In this document: positions 46,201 to 59,600 of the stretch, one piece after another
How the letters are laid out: every line of letters begins with the position of its first letter
How positions within the stretch are numbered: position 1 is the first letter of the stretch
From: Biscogniauxia marginata
Taxonomy: Eukaryota; Ascomycota; Sordariomycetes; Xylariales; Xylariaceae
Direction of reading: 5' to 3'
Assembly (NCBI GenBank): GCA_022695795.1
Contig: MU404093.1
Coordinates: 269,159-333,158, forward strand
DNA: 64,000 nucleotides
Made by a program: the position numbers and the translations under genes
The notes under the pieces: model-generated
Told to the model about the DNA's origin: nothing
The model's database searches: none
The model's input: the letters and a program-made list of their open reading frames with translations, nothing else

Positions 46201-49200
46201 TACGAATAAATTTCGAGATAAACACGCTTTATTAAAATTAAAAACAAGAAAAGTCAATTAATACGAGTTACGAAATAAATACCGTAAATAACTCCAAAAA
46301 AACGGATATAAAGACGAAACATATCGCTTATATAATTCGAGTAACTAAGCCTGAAAATCTAACGAAAAGAGTATTACGCGAATACCTCCGTTTCCATAAA
46401 TTATTTAAAAACAAAACAAAAAAAGAATTACTAAAACATAGTTAATAAGATTACTAAATCCACTTTAAAGAAAGAAAACAACTAAAAAAATTTTTAATAT
46501 ATCTTATAAATCAAGAAAAACAAAAAACATTATAAAAAGGAATTTAAAAGGATTTTAATAAAGAATATATTTAAGAATTAAAATCCTCGTTAAAATATCT
46601 AGTAATCATAGTATTAAAAGTCGACAAAAACGAGAAATAACATATTAATAAAAAAAGAAATCTAGTATAATAACAAGTAATCGACTATTAACACCTTAAC
46701 GAAATAACCAAAAAAACGAATACTCGTTATTACTAATGAAACTTATAAAAAGATAAATTAATAAGGCTTAAATCTTTATAATATTAAACCTTCGTAATAA
46801 ATATTATATAATTAAAATAGCTAAAAAACACGAATAATATACCGCATTTCGAACGATATATAAACATTATAAATACAAAGTTATGCCGTTTAAACTTATT
46901 AACGCACTTGTTACATTTTAATATATAATTATAACGATTTTCCGCAAGTTTCTAAATAAATTTATATTCGTTTATTTAAACGATATACTAATTTACTTAG
47001 AAAACGAGAAAGAACATAAAAAACATATAAAACAAGTATTAAAAGCCTTAAAAAAAGCAAACCTACTCGTTTATTTAACTAAAAGTGAATAGCATATTAA
47101 AAAACTAAACTATTTAAGGTTTATAATAAGTCCAAAAAAAATCCGCATTTAAAAAAGGAAAATAATAATAATCAAGAATTAACTAGAACTTAAAAGTGTT
47201 ATAAACGTATATGTATTTCTTGGTTTTATTAATTACGTTAAATAACTCATTAAAGATTTCGAGCGAATCGTTAAACCATTAACGGAATTAATTACTTTAA
47301 CGAAAATAAAAAAAGCTTTCTATTTCACTAAAAAAGCTAAATAAGCTTTTTAATAGTTAAAAAAAGTTATAACTAATAAGGTTATATATAAATTTCTAAA
47401 CGAAAATAAAAAAAAACGACTAAAGATAAACGCCTTAAATTTCGCTATTAAAGTAATTTTAAAGCAACTAAAAAACAATAAAAAATGGTACCTAGTCACG
47501 TACTTATTTAAAGCACTATATAGTACTAAATTAAATTATTAAATTTATAATAAGGAATTATTAATAGTAATTAAAGCGCTAAAAAATGAGAATCATGGCT
47601 TAGCAGAACCAAAGAACCTATCGATATTTATTTAAACCATAAAAACCTTACACGATTTATAATAATATAAACGTTTAATTAAAGATATAAGCGTTAAATA
47701 ATTTTCTTATTTAAATTCAATTTTAAAATCTAGTATATTAAAGGAAAAGAAAATATCTAAGTAGATCTTTTTAATAAAAAAAGAGATTATAAATTAAAAA
47801 TTAACAAAAGAAATATCTAAATGTTTAAACAACAAAATAACAAATTAATTATATTAATTTACATGCGAATTAACATAAAAAACTAGAAACAACGTTTTAA
47901 GGAAAATTATAATTAAAAAGAAAAATAATTTTAATTTTAATAAAGATTTAGCGACGAACTTCTCTCGTATAAAGAAAAAGTATACGTATTAAAACGAGTA
48001 TAAAACAAATTCGTTAAAGAATTTCACAAACATTCTTTACATAACCACCAAGGAATTTTCAAAACGATAAAACGATTTTAAAAAGAATTCGACTTTTTAA
48101 GAATATAATAAACAATTAAAAGAATTATAAAGAATTATAACATTTATAATAAAGCTAAAACATCACGATATAAACTATATAAATTATTATAGTTAACTTA
48201 AATACCTAATAAAGCGTAATATATAATTACATGGGATTTTATAGTGAAACTCCTAGAGTCAAAAGATCTTACTATAGGAGTACCTTATAATAATATATAA
48301 ATAATCGTTAATAAACTCACAAAATATACTTACTTCCTATTATTTAACGAATTAAGCATAATAAAATAATTAACTTTTAATTTCTTAAGAAAATATATTA
48401 ATAAATATAAACTATTAAAACGCATTATTTTAAATAGAGACAAGTTATTTACTTTAAAATTTTAAATAAACCTAATAAAACGAATAAAAATTAAATAAAA
48501 GTTATTTATAACGTATTATCCCTAAATAAACAAATAAACAAATAAACTAAACCAAATAATAAAACAATATTTATAAAGCTATATTAACTAAGAAATAAAC
48601 AACTAAGTAAAATTACTACTAATAACTTAAATAATATATAACACTTCGATTAACGAAAACATAAAAATGTCACTACACAAGGCAGTATACAGATAAAAGA
48701 CAGAAATCCAAAAATAACTAATTAACTTCACAGAAGCACCAAGAATCGAAACAAAAGCCCCGAAAGTAAAAGTACTATCTAAAAAGGTCTAAGCAATATA
48801 ATAACGGCTATAAAAAGAATTACAATTCATTTAAAATAAAATAACAAGGTATTATAACAAAAAAAGAATTAAAGGACTAATTCTTAAAAAAGGAAATATA
48901 ATTTACTTATTTCGCTAACGACAAAACGTAATATTAAAAACACCTTAAATTAAAATAAAACCACTTAATAAAAAACTTAAATTTAAAAAGTTAAAACTAT
49001 ATAAGATTAAAAAGATTATTTCGAAAGTTAATTATAAGTTAACGCTACTAAAAAGATCTAAAATATATTCTATATTTTATGTTTTACTTTTAAAACCAGC
49101 ATTAAATAACGCTATACTAAAAAACCAACTAAAATTTAAAAAAAACCTTAATAAATACAAAAAAAAAATTATTAAATTTAAAACGAGTTAAAAGTTAATT

Positions 49201-49390
49201 ATAATATTTTATTAAATAAGAAGGTTACTCACTAAAAAAGAACACTTAAAAACCACTTAAGCATTTAAAGAATTTAACGGCTAAGCTTAAAAACTTTCAC
49301 TGCTAAAACCTAAATCGCTTAAAAAGATCTAAAGACCCAGGTCGTGATCTAGTTACGACTAGTTAAAAAAAGGAACGGCCTCGAAAACAA
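43240..49390 (+). pseudogene. Element C gag-pol relic
   Basis: The gag zinc knuckle is intact here: C-x2-C-x4-H-x4-C at 44486-44527 (CFNC..GHYKNEC). The protease motif near 45935 reads FINLKA, altered at the catalytic Asp and Gly. The RT catalytic block near 46975 reads YLND. Integrase core (near 48680) and chromodomain (near 49170-49270) relics follow. The gag initiator region has ATA in place of the ATG seen in element A. Stops are frequent, so no product is expected. Confidence 0.82.
43731..43887 (+). repeat. Tandem 17-bp repeat inside gag of element C
   Basis: Nine consecutive copies of the 17-mer ATAATTACTACTAAAAA, one with a single change. Element A has one copy at the equivalent place (near 11325). 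Since 17 is not a multiple of three, the expansion shifts the gag frame. Confidence 0.93.
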
Positions 49391-49930
49391 CTTTAACCTA
49401 TTTAGCTAAGAATTACTATTCGGTTTAAAAACGCTTTTACTCCGCCTTAATACGTTTTAAATCCTTTAATTCATTTAGGTTTTAAAGTCCACGTCGAATA
49501 AATTAAACCTTACGCTTATATAATTATTCGGATTAACGATTTAACCGCGTAATCTTACTCGATAGTTTCTAAAGTTACTAAATAGCTACTCGTTTTTCTC
49601 GATTTATCTTAAGTTTTTCTTTTTAAATATTTTAAAAGAATTTTAAAGAAACGTAGTTACCATTATAAAAAATAGCATTAGTCTCGTTATAATTCTAACA
49701 TTTTTTCTAATCTTCTAATATTTTACATAATAAGTCCTTTTTAAAATAACAAGTATAAAGTATAACTATATATCTAAATTAATCAATAGCGGTGGCTAGT
49801 TCGTATTAATATTTAAAAGAATTCCTTTTTTTTAAACCTATTCGCATATTCTTAATAACACGATAAAATAAAATAATTAAAATAAAAGGTTACTAAAAAA
49901 GAAGTTTTAAAGACAAACCATTTAAAGAGG
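49391..49930 (-). pseudogene. Element C antisense ORF relic with Zn2Cys6-like spacing
   Basis: Minus strand, next to the 3' LTR. Near 49760-49660 it shows Y-x2-Y-x6-C-x8-C-x2-Y-x7-Y, every Y being TAT. Reading Y as former C gives exactly the cysteine spacing of elements A, B and D. The first arginine slot is also changed, CGT to TGT. Confidence 0.62.
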
Positions 49931-49938
49931 AAATATAA

Positions 49939-50433
49939 TGTTACGACTTAATAAAAGTAAAGAAAATTTAAGTGGTTATGTGATTTAAGGTCACATGACT
50001 CTAGAAAGAATTCTCTATTATTCTCTTGAGAATTAAAAAGAATATCAAAATTCTCTGTTATTCTCTTGAGAATTAAGGAGAATACCAAGATTCTCTATTA
50101 TTCTTTTGAGAATTAGGGAGAATACCAAGATTCTTTGTTATTCTCCTAAAAATTAAGGAGAATGTGGGTATAACTCCTTATAAAGGATAAAATATAAGTA
50201 AATTAGAATTTCCTATATATTTAGTTATTCTTTTTAGTTCCTTAATTATTAATTTAAGATTATAATTACTTTTTGATATTATAAAAAGAGTACCTTAAAA
50301 CCTCTTTAATGAACAAAATATTATGAATTACTTAAATTAATCTTAACCTATTATTACCTTTAAATCAAGAAAACTTAGTACGTATTTACCTATGAAGTCA
50401 GCTAACTAGGAACACATAAGGAGGTTCGTCACA
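49939..50433 (+). repeat. Element C, 3' LTR
   Basis: 495 bp, 40 bp longer than its partner because it holds four instead of three copies of the roughly 40-bp unit. Preceded by a purine-rich tract. Confidence 0.93.
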
Positions 50434-51099
50434 GTGCATTTGTCGCTAGCCACTAACCTGATTCTGGCTTCCTACTTAAATTAAGAAAGAATAAGGCCAT
50501 TAAAAGGTTTGTAATAACCGATAAATATATTACATATAAACAGGTTATTTATATATAAATTCAAGTTAATATATTAAGTCTTATAATACTTTTCTTTTTT
50601 GTATTTATATATTTTAATTTTAATTTAATTTTCATTTATATTATTAAAGTATTATAAAGTTTAATTATTAAATTATTTTAAAATATTAAAAATATTAAAA
50701 TATATTATATAAACATACAAATTTTATAAATATATAACTTATTTAATTTTTATATAAAATTGATTTTTTAAATATTAATAAATTTATTAAAAAAAATTGA
50801 AAAAGTTTTAAACATGGTTTTTTAGTTAAATAATTACGAAATTAAATTAAAAATCAAAATAAAATAAATTTAAAATGCGTAAAAAAAACACGAAATAATT
50901 TATATATTTTAATTTTAATTTTTCGTTTTTTCTTTTTATACTTTTTAATTTTTAATTTTTCGTTTTTATATTTAATTAAATTATTTTTTTGATTTTTTGA
51001 TTTTTTTAATAAAGTTATTAATATTTAAAAATACGATTTTATATAAAAATCAAATGAATTACTTTTTTATATAATTTATTTATTTATTTATAATAAATA

Positions 51100-52440
51100 A
51101 TACGAGGTTATAAATATAACTAGTTATTATTTATTAAAATTATTATAAAACTTATCTCGAATATAACCGAATTTAACTTAAATATATTAAATAAACTATA
51201 ATATTTGTTAATATACATATAATTAATTTATAACGTAATAATAAAATGTGATATATAAAATCTAGTAATTTTTAGTTATAATTATAAATTTTTTAAAACA
51301 ATTTGTAAAGTTTAAATTAAAAATAAAAAAAGAATAATAAAATAAAAAGTAAATAATATAGCTTTTTTTAATAATATATTTTAATATATAATAATTATTT
51401 CTTTATATAACGATTATTATATAAAATAATAGTTTTTTATAATTATATTACTTTATAACGATATATTTTATAATATTAATAATATAAATATTATTATAAA
51501 GTAATATAATTTCGAAAAATCATTATTTATATTGTAATAATGCTTTATAATTATTATATTAATAACTTAAAAAGTTAGTAATTTCATTTATAAGAGTGAA
51601 ATTTAAAGCTTTAATCCTGTTATATAAAGTAGTTAACTTAACCACCTTATAATTAACTAGCTTCTTATAATAATTTATATGAAAATTGTTATTTTATATA
51701 ATAATCATTATTTATAAAACTATTATTATTTATTAAGATGTGTTATTAAAAAATTATATTATTTACTTTTTATTTTATTATTTTCTTTTCGTTTTTAATT
51801 TAAGTTTTAAAAAGATAAATAAGTTTTTTTTATTAATTAAAAATATATAACGTGTCTCATAAGCGAGTAGGCCACTCGATTTCCCATATAAAATCGACTT
51901 TTTCAAAAATTCATAACTTTACGTGTAAAATTTGTAAAAATCTCGGACCTTTTTTTTAGTTATATAATTCTAAGTTTTAATTAAAAGTAAAATCGAAAAA
52001 AAATAAAAGTGAAATGTATAAAGAAATACGTAAAAAGGTCCGTGCGTTTTGTTTTAATTTTAGGTTTTACGCGTTTTCTTTTCGTGTCTTTTAAAATTAT
52101 TTTTTTGATTTTACTTTTAGTTAAATCGTATAATTATATAATTAATTAAAAAGGTCCGAGATTTTTACGATTTTTACGTGTAAAGTTATGAATTTTTGAA
52201 AAAGTCGATTTTATATGGAAAATCGAGTGGCCCACTCGCTTATGAGACACGTTAATTTAAATTATAAAACTATAATTATAATTATAAGTTGTTAAGTTTT
52301 ATATATTATTAATATATTATTAATTAATTATATATATATTAATAAATAATACGGTTTATTTAATGTATTTAAATCGAATTTAATCGTATTTAAAATAAAT
52401 AATTATTATTTTTTAAAATAACCGTTATAATATTTTTTAT
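51100..52440. mobile_element. Palindromic foldback element, split by a MITE
   Basis: Two diverged inverted arms. The left arm, about 51100-51430, pairs with the right arm, about 51690-51845 plus 52255-52440. Matching blocks include GTAAATAATATA (51350s) with its complement near 51765-51775, and ATTAAATAAAC (near 51187) with GTTTATTTAAT (52354-52364). The central 51431-51689 contains a smaller hairpin. The MITE at 51850-52252 sits within the right arm, so it came later. No coding capacity. Confidence 0.6.
51850..52252. mobile_element. MITE, 403 bp, Tc1/mariner-pogo type by its ends
   Basis: Near-perfect terminal inverted repeats of about 120 bp beginning ACGTGTCTCATAAGCGAGT on both strands, flanked by TA duplications (51848-51849 and 52253-52254). 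A TA target and ACGT-type ends are typical of fungal pogo-like transposons. There is no transposase, so it would depend on an autonomous relative elsewhere. It is far less RIP-altered than its surroundings. Confidence 0.85.
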
Positions 52441-52659
52441 AAAAGTTTTTAATTATTTAAACTTTTAATAATTATATAATATATAAATATTTTTATTAAA
52501 CTTTTTATTAATTAATTAAATTTTAATTAAAAATAAAAATAAAAATATTTACTTGATATTTTATTATAAATTTTAATAGTTTTATTAAGTTATATATAAT
52601 ATTAATAACGATTAAAGGTTTATAACTTAATAATAATTAATATGTAGTTACGACTTAGT

Positions 52660-53068
52660 TGTGACGAACCTCCCTGTGTGTTCCTAGTCAGCTGACTTTA
52701 CAGGTAAGTACGTACTGGGTTTTCTTGATTTGCAGGTAATAATGGGTTAAGATTAGTTCAATTAATTTATAATGTTTTGTTCGTTAAAGAGGTTTCAAGG
52801 TATTCTTATTATAGTATCAAAAAGTGACTATAGTTTTAGATTAATAGTTAAGGAACTAGAATGAATAACTAGATATATAGGAAATTCTAATTTACTTATA
52901 TTTGTTCTTCTTTTATATAAAACTTGTAAATTATTAAATCACTGATTTTTTACTCATGATTTAATGATTTATTAGATCATTAAATTATAAATCCTTAACC
53001 CATGATTTAACGACCCATTTTGGTCCACGTGACCCATACGTGACACAGTATAAGGAAGGTTTGTAACA
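52660..53068 (-). repeat. Element D, 3' LTR
   Basis: 409 bp ending in TTTGTAACA; carries CCACGTGACCCATACGTGACAC-type double boxes near the outer end. One tandem unit fewer than the other LTR. Confidence 0.92.
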
Positions 53069-53168
53069 TTATTTTTCCCCTTCGAGAATCTTTGTTTTAA
53101 AGATAAAAGAGAGTGTACCCCAGTTATTTTTTCCTTGGTTATTTGTGAGTTTTTACCCCCATTTTAAT

Positions 53169-53660
53169 ATGTCTTATCGAGTTATAAAGAACCGTAAAGA
53201 AATTCCCGAAATTTCTCGTCATGCCCGTAAGCAGGTTAAAAATAAGCTGGCCTTAATGGACTTAATTATTCTTAAGGGTCGAAAGGAAATGCCTTGTTTT
53301 TACTGCGATTATAACAAGAAGGAATGTATTGCTTTAAACGAATTTGACCGTTATAGCGAGTATATCCGGATGAATTGTACTTAATGCGACGTTTTTAGCA
53401 TTTTTAGGAGTAGTGTGGCTAAGATCACTAAGTAGTTCCAAAAAATCGAAAACGAATTAAAAGAAGTTAAAACACGTTAAGAGGCTACGATAGTTCGCGT
53501 TCGTCGTTTTCGTGTTTAACGTCGTTTTTAGTTTAAAAAGTTAAAAAAAATGATTATATGCGGTTTAAATTTTATTAAGGAGTTAAAGCGTATTAAACGC
53601 GAAAAGGAAAAATAAAAACGTCTTATTAAAGAATCGTAATGTATGAAGGGATTATAGTAT
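53169..53660 (+). pseudogene. Element D antisense ORF with Zn2Cys6-like spacing and coiled-coil region
   Basis: The best preserved antisense frame: ATG at 53169, open to 53384 (71 codons), then interrupted by TAA/TAG to about 53660. From about 53292 it reads C-x2-C-x6-C-x8-Y-x2-Y-x7-C, with both Y codons TAT, and one of the intervening x positions is now a TAA stop. The downstream part is dense in K, E and R (for example ENELKEVK, KELKRIKREKEK), suggesting a coiled coil. This arrangement resembles a small Zn2Cys6 DNA-binding protein. Product and role unknown. Confidence 0.7.
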
Positions 53661-53699
53661 TAACTTAAATCTTTGTAGAGTTTGCTTGTTTTCGAGGCC

Positions 53700-56600
53700 T
53701 GCCCTTTTTCCTTCCTTAATTCCTTTTAATAAGATTAAGGCTTTAATATCCAGGCCTTTTTGGCCGGTTTGGATTCTGGCGGTGAAAATCTTTAATTTTA
53801 TTTATTAGGTTTTTTAAATGCTTAAAAGGTTTTTAAGTATTCTTCTTGGGTAGGTAATCTTCTTACTTAACAAGATATTATAGTTAATTACTAACTTTTT
53901 TTGAATTTAATATCTTTTTGACTTCGTATTTATTAGGGTTTTTTTTAAATTTTAATTGTTTTTCTAGCGAGGCGTTATTTAGTGCTGGTTTTAGGAGCGA
54001 AATATAAAATATAGAGTGGATTTTGGATTCCTTTAATAATACTAGCTTGTAATTAACTTTTAAAACGACCTTTTTAATTTTATATAGTTTTAATTTTTTA
54101 AATTTAAGTTTTTTGCTGGGTCGCTTTGTTTTAATTTAGGGTGTTTTTGATGTTACGCCTTGTCGTTAGCGGAGTAGGTAAATTATGTTTCTTCTTTTAA
54201 GAATTGGTTCTTTAATTCTTTTTTTATTATAGTACTTTGTTATTTTGTCTTGAATGAATTGTAATTCTTTTTGTAGCTATTATTGTATTGCTTGGATCTT
54301 TTTGGATAGTATTTTTGCTTTTGGGACCTTTATTTTGACTTTTGGTGCTTTTGTGAGTTTAATTGATTGTTTTTAAACTTCTACTTTTTGCCTGTATACT
54401 GCCTCGTGTGGTGATATCTTTATATTCTCGTTAATCGAAGTGTTATATGTTATTTAGGTTATTAGTAGTAATTTTACCTAGTTATTTATTTCCTAGTTAA
54501 TATAACTTTATAAATATTGTTTTATTATTTAGTTTAATTTTTTTATTTACTTGTTTATTTGGGGGTGGTATATTATAAATAACTTTTATTTGATTTCTAT
54601 TCGTTTTATTAAGCTAGTCTAAAATTTCGACGTAAATAATTTATCTTTATTTAAAATAATGCGTTCTAGTAATTTATATTTGTTGATATATTCCTTTAAG
54701 AAGCTAAAAACCAATTGTTCTGTTATATTTAATTCGTTGAATGGTAAAAAGTAGACGTATTTTGTGAGTTTATTAATGATTACCTATATGTTGTTATAAT
54801 GTATTTTTATAGTAAGATCTTTTGATTTTAGGAGTTTCACTACGAAGTTCCATGTAATTGTATTTCATGTTTTATTAGGTATTTGTGTTGATTATAATAG
54901 TTTATATGGTTTGTGTTGTAATGTTTTAGCTTTATTATAGATGTTATAATTCTTTATAATTTTTTTAACTGTTTGTTATATTCCTGGAAAGTCGAATTCT
55001 TTTTAAAGTCGTTTTATTGTTTTAAAAATCCCTTGGTGGCTGTGTAGAGAATATTTGTGAAATTCCTTAACGAATTCGTTCTGTACCCGCTTTAATATAT
55101 ATACCTTTTTTCTATACGAGAAAAGTTCGTCGTTAGATCTTTATTAAGATTGTAATTATTTTTCTTTTTAATTGTAATTTTCTTTGAAACGTTATTTTTA
55201 GTTTTTTATGTTAATTTATATGTAAACTAATACAATTAATTTGTTATTTTGTTATTTGAACATTTAAATATCTCTTTTATTGATTTTTGATTTATAATCT
55301 CCTTTTCTACTAAAAAGATCTACTTAAATGTTTTCCTTTCTTTTAATGTGCTAGATTTTGAAATTAAATCTAGATAAGAAAATCATTTAACGCTTGTGTC
55401 TCTAGTTAAGTGTTTGTGTTATTATAAATCGTGTAAGGTTTTTATGATTTAAATAGATATTGATAGGTTCCTTGGTTTCGTTGAGTTATAGTTCCTATTT
55501 TTTTAGTGTTTTAATGACTGTTAATAGCTCTTTGTTATAGATTTGATAATTTAGTTTAGCATTATATAGTGTTTTGGATAGGTACGCGACTGGGTATTAT
55601 TTCTTATTATCTTTTAATTGTTCTAGAACTATTTTAATGGCGAAATTTAAAGTGTTTATTTTTAGTCGTTTCTTTTTATTTTTATTTGGAAGTTTATATA
55701 TAATCTTGCTGGTTACGACTTCTTTTAGCTGCTGAAAAGCTCGTTTGGCTTCTTTAGTAAAATGGAAAGCCTTTTTTGTTTTTGCTAGGGTAGTTAGTTC
55801 CGTTAATGGTTTGGTGATATGCCTAAAATCTTTGATGAGTTGTTTGACATAGTTAATAAAGCCAAGAAATATGTGTACGTTTGTGACACTTTTAGGTTCT
55901 AGCTAATTCTTGACTGTTGTTATTTTTCCTTTTTGAATGCGAATTTCTTCTGGATTTATTATAAACCCTAAATAATCTAATTTTTTGACATGCTATTCGC
56001 TTTTAGTTGGATGAACGAATAGGTTTGTTTTTTCTAGGGTTTTTAATACTTACTTTACATGTTTTTTATATTTCTTTTCGTTTTTTAAGTAAATTAGTAT
56101 ATCGTTTAAATAAATAAATATAAATTTGTTTAGAAACTTGCGAAGAACTGTTATAATTATATGTTAAAATGTAGCGAGCGCGTTAATAAGTTTAAATGAT
56201 ATAACTTTGTATTTATAATATCTATGTATCGTTTGGAAGGTTGTATATTGTTCATGTTCTTTAGTCATTTTGATTATATAGTATTTATTGCGAAGGTTTA
56301 ATGTTGTAAAGATTTAGGTTTTATTAATTTATCTTTTTATGAGTTTTATTAGTGGTAACGAATACCCGTTTTTTTTGGTTATTTTATTGAAGTGTTAATA
56401 GTCGATTACTCGTCTTTATACTAGGTTTTCTTCTTTATTAATATGTTATTTCCCGTTTTTATCGACTTTGGGTACTATAATTACTAGGTATTTTAACGAG
56501 GATTTAGATTTTCGAATATATCTTTTATTAAGATCCTTCTAGATTCCCTTTTATAGTGCTCTTTGTTTTTCCTGATTTATAAGATATACTAAGAATAATT

Positions 56601-59600
56601 TTAGCTATTTTTCTTCTTTAAAGTGAATTTAGTGGTTTTATTAGTTATGTTTTAGTAATTCTTTTTTTGTTTTATCTCTAAATAATTTGTGGAAATAGAA
56701 GTACTTACGCGGTACTCTTTTTATTAGATCTTTAGGTTTAATTACTTGAATTATATAAGCGATATATTTCGTTTTTACATTTGTTTTTCTGGAGTTACTT
56801 GCGGTATTTATTTCGTAACTCGTAGCGGTTAACTTCTCTTATTTCTGATCTTAATAAAGCGTATCTATCTCGAAATTTATTTATAGATTACTTTTTTTAA
56901 GTTAATTCATTCTTAAGATTATATCGTGATTTAATATATGTGTAATGTTAAGAATAACTTATTTGAGATGTCTTTAAATAGTTACTAAGAAAAGAATTAT
57001 TTCTTTTAATACCTTACCATTTTTATAACTAAATATGTTTTCTTTAAAGTTTTATAACTTATATAGACTTTGTTTATATACTTATAATATTCTGTCTTTT
57101 TAAGCTACCTTTATTAAGACATAGCTTTTATTTACTCCTAAATTTATTAGGGCTTTATACTCCCTTTCATTATACCCGATTCTAGTTATAATAGTGTTAT
57201 TAAGTCCCGACTAGACTTTATATAAGGACTTGTTATTCATGGCTTTTCGCTGCTTTACTAGCGAGAGCCTTTGCCGTTTTTTGGTTTTCCACGTCCCTTC
57301 CTTTTTGGTTTTCTTTTAGTTGTTATAGCCTGGATGTCTTTTTATTCTTAGGCTTTTATGGAAGCGTGTTTCCAGTAATCATTACTTAGATAGTTTCTTT
57401 AATTACCCTTTACGCAGTAGGGGGTAAGAGGTTTATCCTTTATACAAAATTTTGTATATTAAAACTTTAATTTTTTTTCGAGGGTCTTTTTATAACTTAA
57501 GTTTGTTTTGTTAACTCGGAATTTTTTGAAGTTCTAGATTATCCTTAAATAAAAGGAGTAATTATTGAGTTTGCTTGCTAGGGGTATTTTGATGTCTCTT
57601 TTTAGGTTTATGTTGATTTTTAGGAGTTTCTCTCTTTTTTTGAGGTATGTTTTAGTGATTCGTTTATAGCTTTGTTTAGTCGCACGTGTTTTTACTTGTT
57701 ATTTTATTAAGTGTTTTTCTATAAAGCTAAATAGATTAATGTTGTATTTAGTTTGTTCTTCGAGCTATTATGGAAAATGTAGTTCTTTTTATAATTCCCA
57801 TAATTCTTCCTTAATCTCGTCTTCTTTAAAACCTACTTTAAGTAAGTTATGTATGTCGCATAATACCGAAGTGTAATACATATAACCTTTAGTTATTACT
57901 TCGTAGCTTTTTTTGGAGCTTAGGTGAAGATAACATGTTTTAAAGTAATGTAGTTATCGTGGGGTATTATCGTAAATGTATTTATTTTCTTTCGTGTTAT
58001 TATTTTCTAGTTCTTAAGAATAGTAACTAGCTCTATTTTTAGAACTTTTATGTATTTAATAAATGTCGTTAATATAAAAACTCCAATGTAATGATGTATA
58101 TTCTTTTAAGCTTTAATAAATATTATAGCTATTATTTATGTAAAGCCTCTAGTTCAGGCTATTGTGTTAGCTTTTCCCTTAGTGGGTTTCGCATTTGTTG
58201 TTTTTGTAGTGGCTTTAATATAGATTACCATAGTTTAACTTAATTCTTAAGTCGTATTCTAGCTTGTAGTTATCGCACACGTATAGTAGTTTGTTTTTGT
58301 TATATCCTTATTTGGCTTATTTTAATGTAAGATGTCTTAGATACGAGTGATCCTTCTCTAGGTATTCTTTGCGGTTGACTTAATAAGATCCACAAATTCC
58401 TTTTATAAAAGCCTCTTTAATTTTTTCTGCTTTAATAATGCCGATAGTAAATATTTAGTTTATTTTTTTATTGTTTTTAAATTAAACTTTTGTTTTGGCG
58501 ACTCTTTTTTTAGGTTGAGAAATCCCTCTTGTTTTTAGTTCCTGTTTTTTAGGATTTCGGCACTCGTTTTTATAATGTCTCTTTTTTTTATAGTTAAAAC
58601 ATTTAATAGTTAATTTATCTCGTTTCTTCCGTTTTTTTTGAATAACGTTGATTTTAATGGGATCTGACTTTATTCCCGTGCCTTTTCTGGTTTCGGTACT
58701 ACTTCTATGATTTCCTCCCTTAAACTGGTCGCCACTTTTTTGTTACATCGTTTTTTTTTTTTAAGATACCGTTCGAAGTTCTCGTTATTAATGGTAATTG
58801 CCATTATAACGTAGTTATTAAACTTCTTTGGGTTTCTTTCTTTATATAGGTTTATTTTATATAACTTATCCTTTATATAGTCCTTTAACCCTTAATAGAA
58901 TAAGTAATATAGGTTTTTAATAGGTAGTTGTAACTGGCTTGCGAGTTTTTTGAACTTAATAACGTAATTTAAAGCCTTTTTGTCTTGTTATAGTTTATAA
59001 AGTCGAGCTTCGGCTTGTTACTTAAGGATTGGATTGTTAAATATAGACCTAAGTTGTTTTTTAAACTCTTTATAATTTTTGAAGACTTTTTTCGTGTCTT
59101 TTTAAGCGTTTAATCCGTTTTCCAGATAATTTTTTAACACTGGTTAAAACCAGGTTAAGGCGGTTTTGGCAAGGAGTTAAGACATCGTGAAAACCTTTTG
59201 TTTTTTAGTAGTAATCGTTTTATAGTAGAATCGTAAGTAGGTTTTAGCTTGAATTAAAAATCTTTTTAGATCGTTTAACCTATTATATTTACTAGGTGTA
59301 ATTAGTTTAAAACTCTTTACGTTAAAAGTTGTTATATTGTCGTCGTCGTTCGAGTTATTAGGGTCGCTATCGTTTAAGGGTGGTTAGGGTTATTTTGCTT
59401 ATTTGTCTTTTTTCTTAGGCATTTTTTCCTCTTCCTTTTCTTCCTTTTTAGATGCTTCTTCTTGCTGATCTTCCGAGATGTCCTTTTATGACTCTTTTTT
59501 AGCTATAATTGTAATAGATTCTTGTGTTGGTTCCTTTAAACCTTTTAGTTATATCATAAAAAGACCTAAAGCTTTCGTTTAAGAGCTTGTTAATTATTAT

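Larger units (their letters stand above)
42748..50433 (+). mobile_element. LTR retrotransposon C (Ty3/Gypsy, chromodomain type), RIP-degraded
   Basis: 7686 bp, bounded by LTRs and by perfect 5-bp target duplications GTGCA (42743-42747 and 50434-50438). Same family as element A, uninterrupted, so it shows the full order gag, protease, RT, RNase H, integrase, chromodomain. All frames are broken. The only open stretch of note (45708-45986) is part of the protease region. Confidence 0.95.
50434..52659. other. AT-rich spacer between elements C and D
   Basis: Very high A+T, no open frame. It contains the palindromic foldback element and the nested MITE listed separately. The remainder (50460-51100) looks like RIP-degraded repeat DNA of unknown origin. 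Confidence 0.6.
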
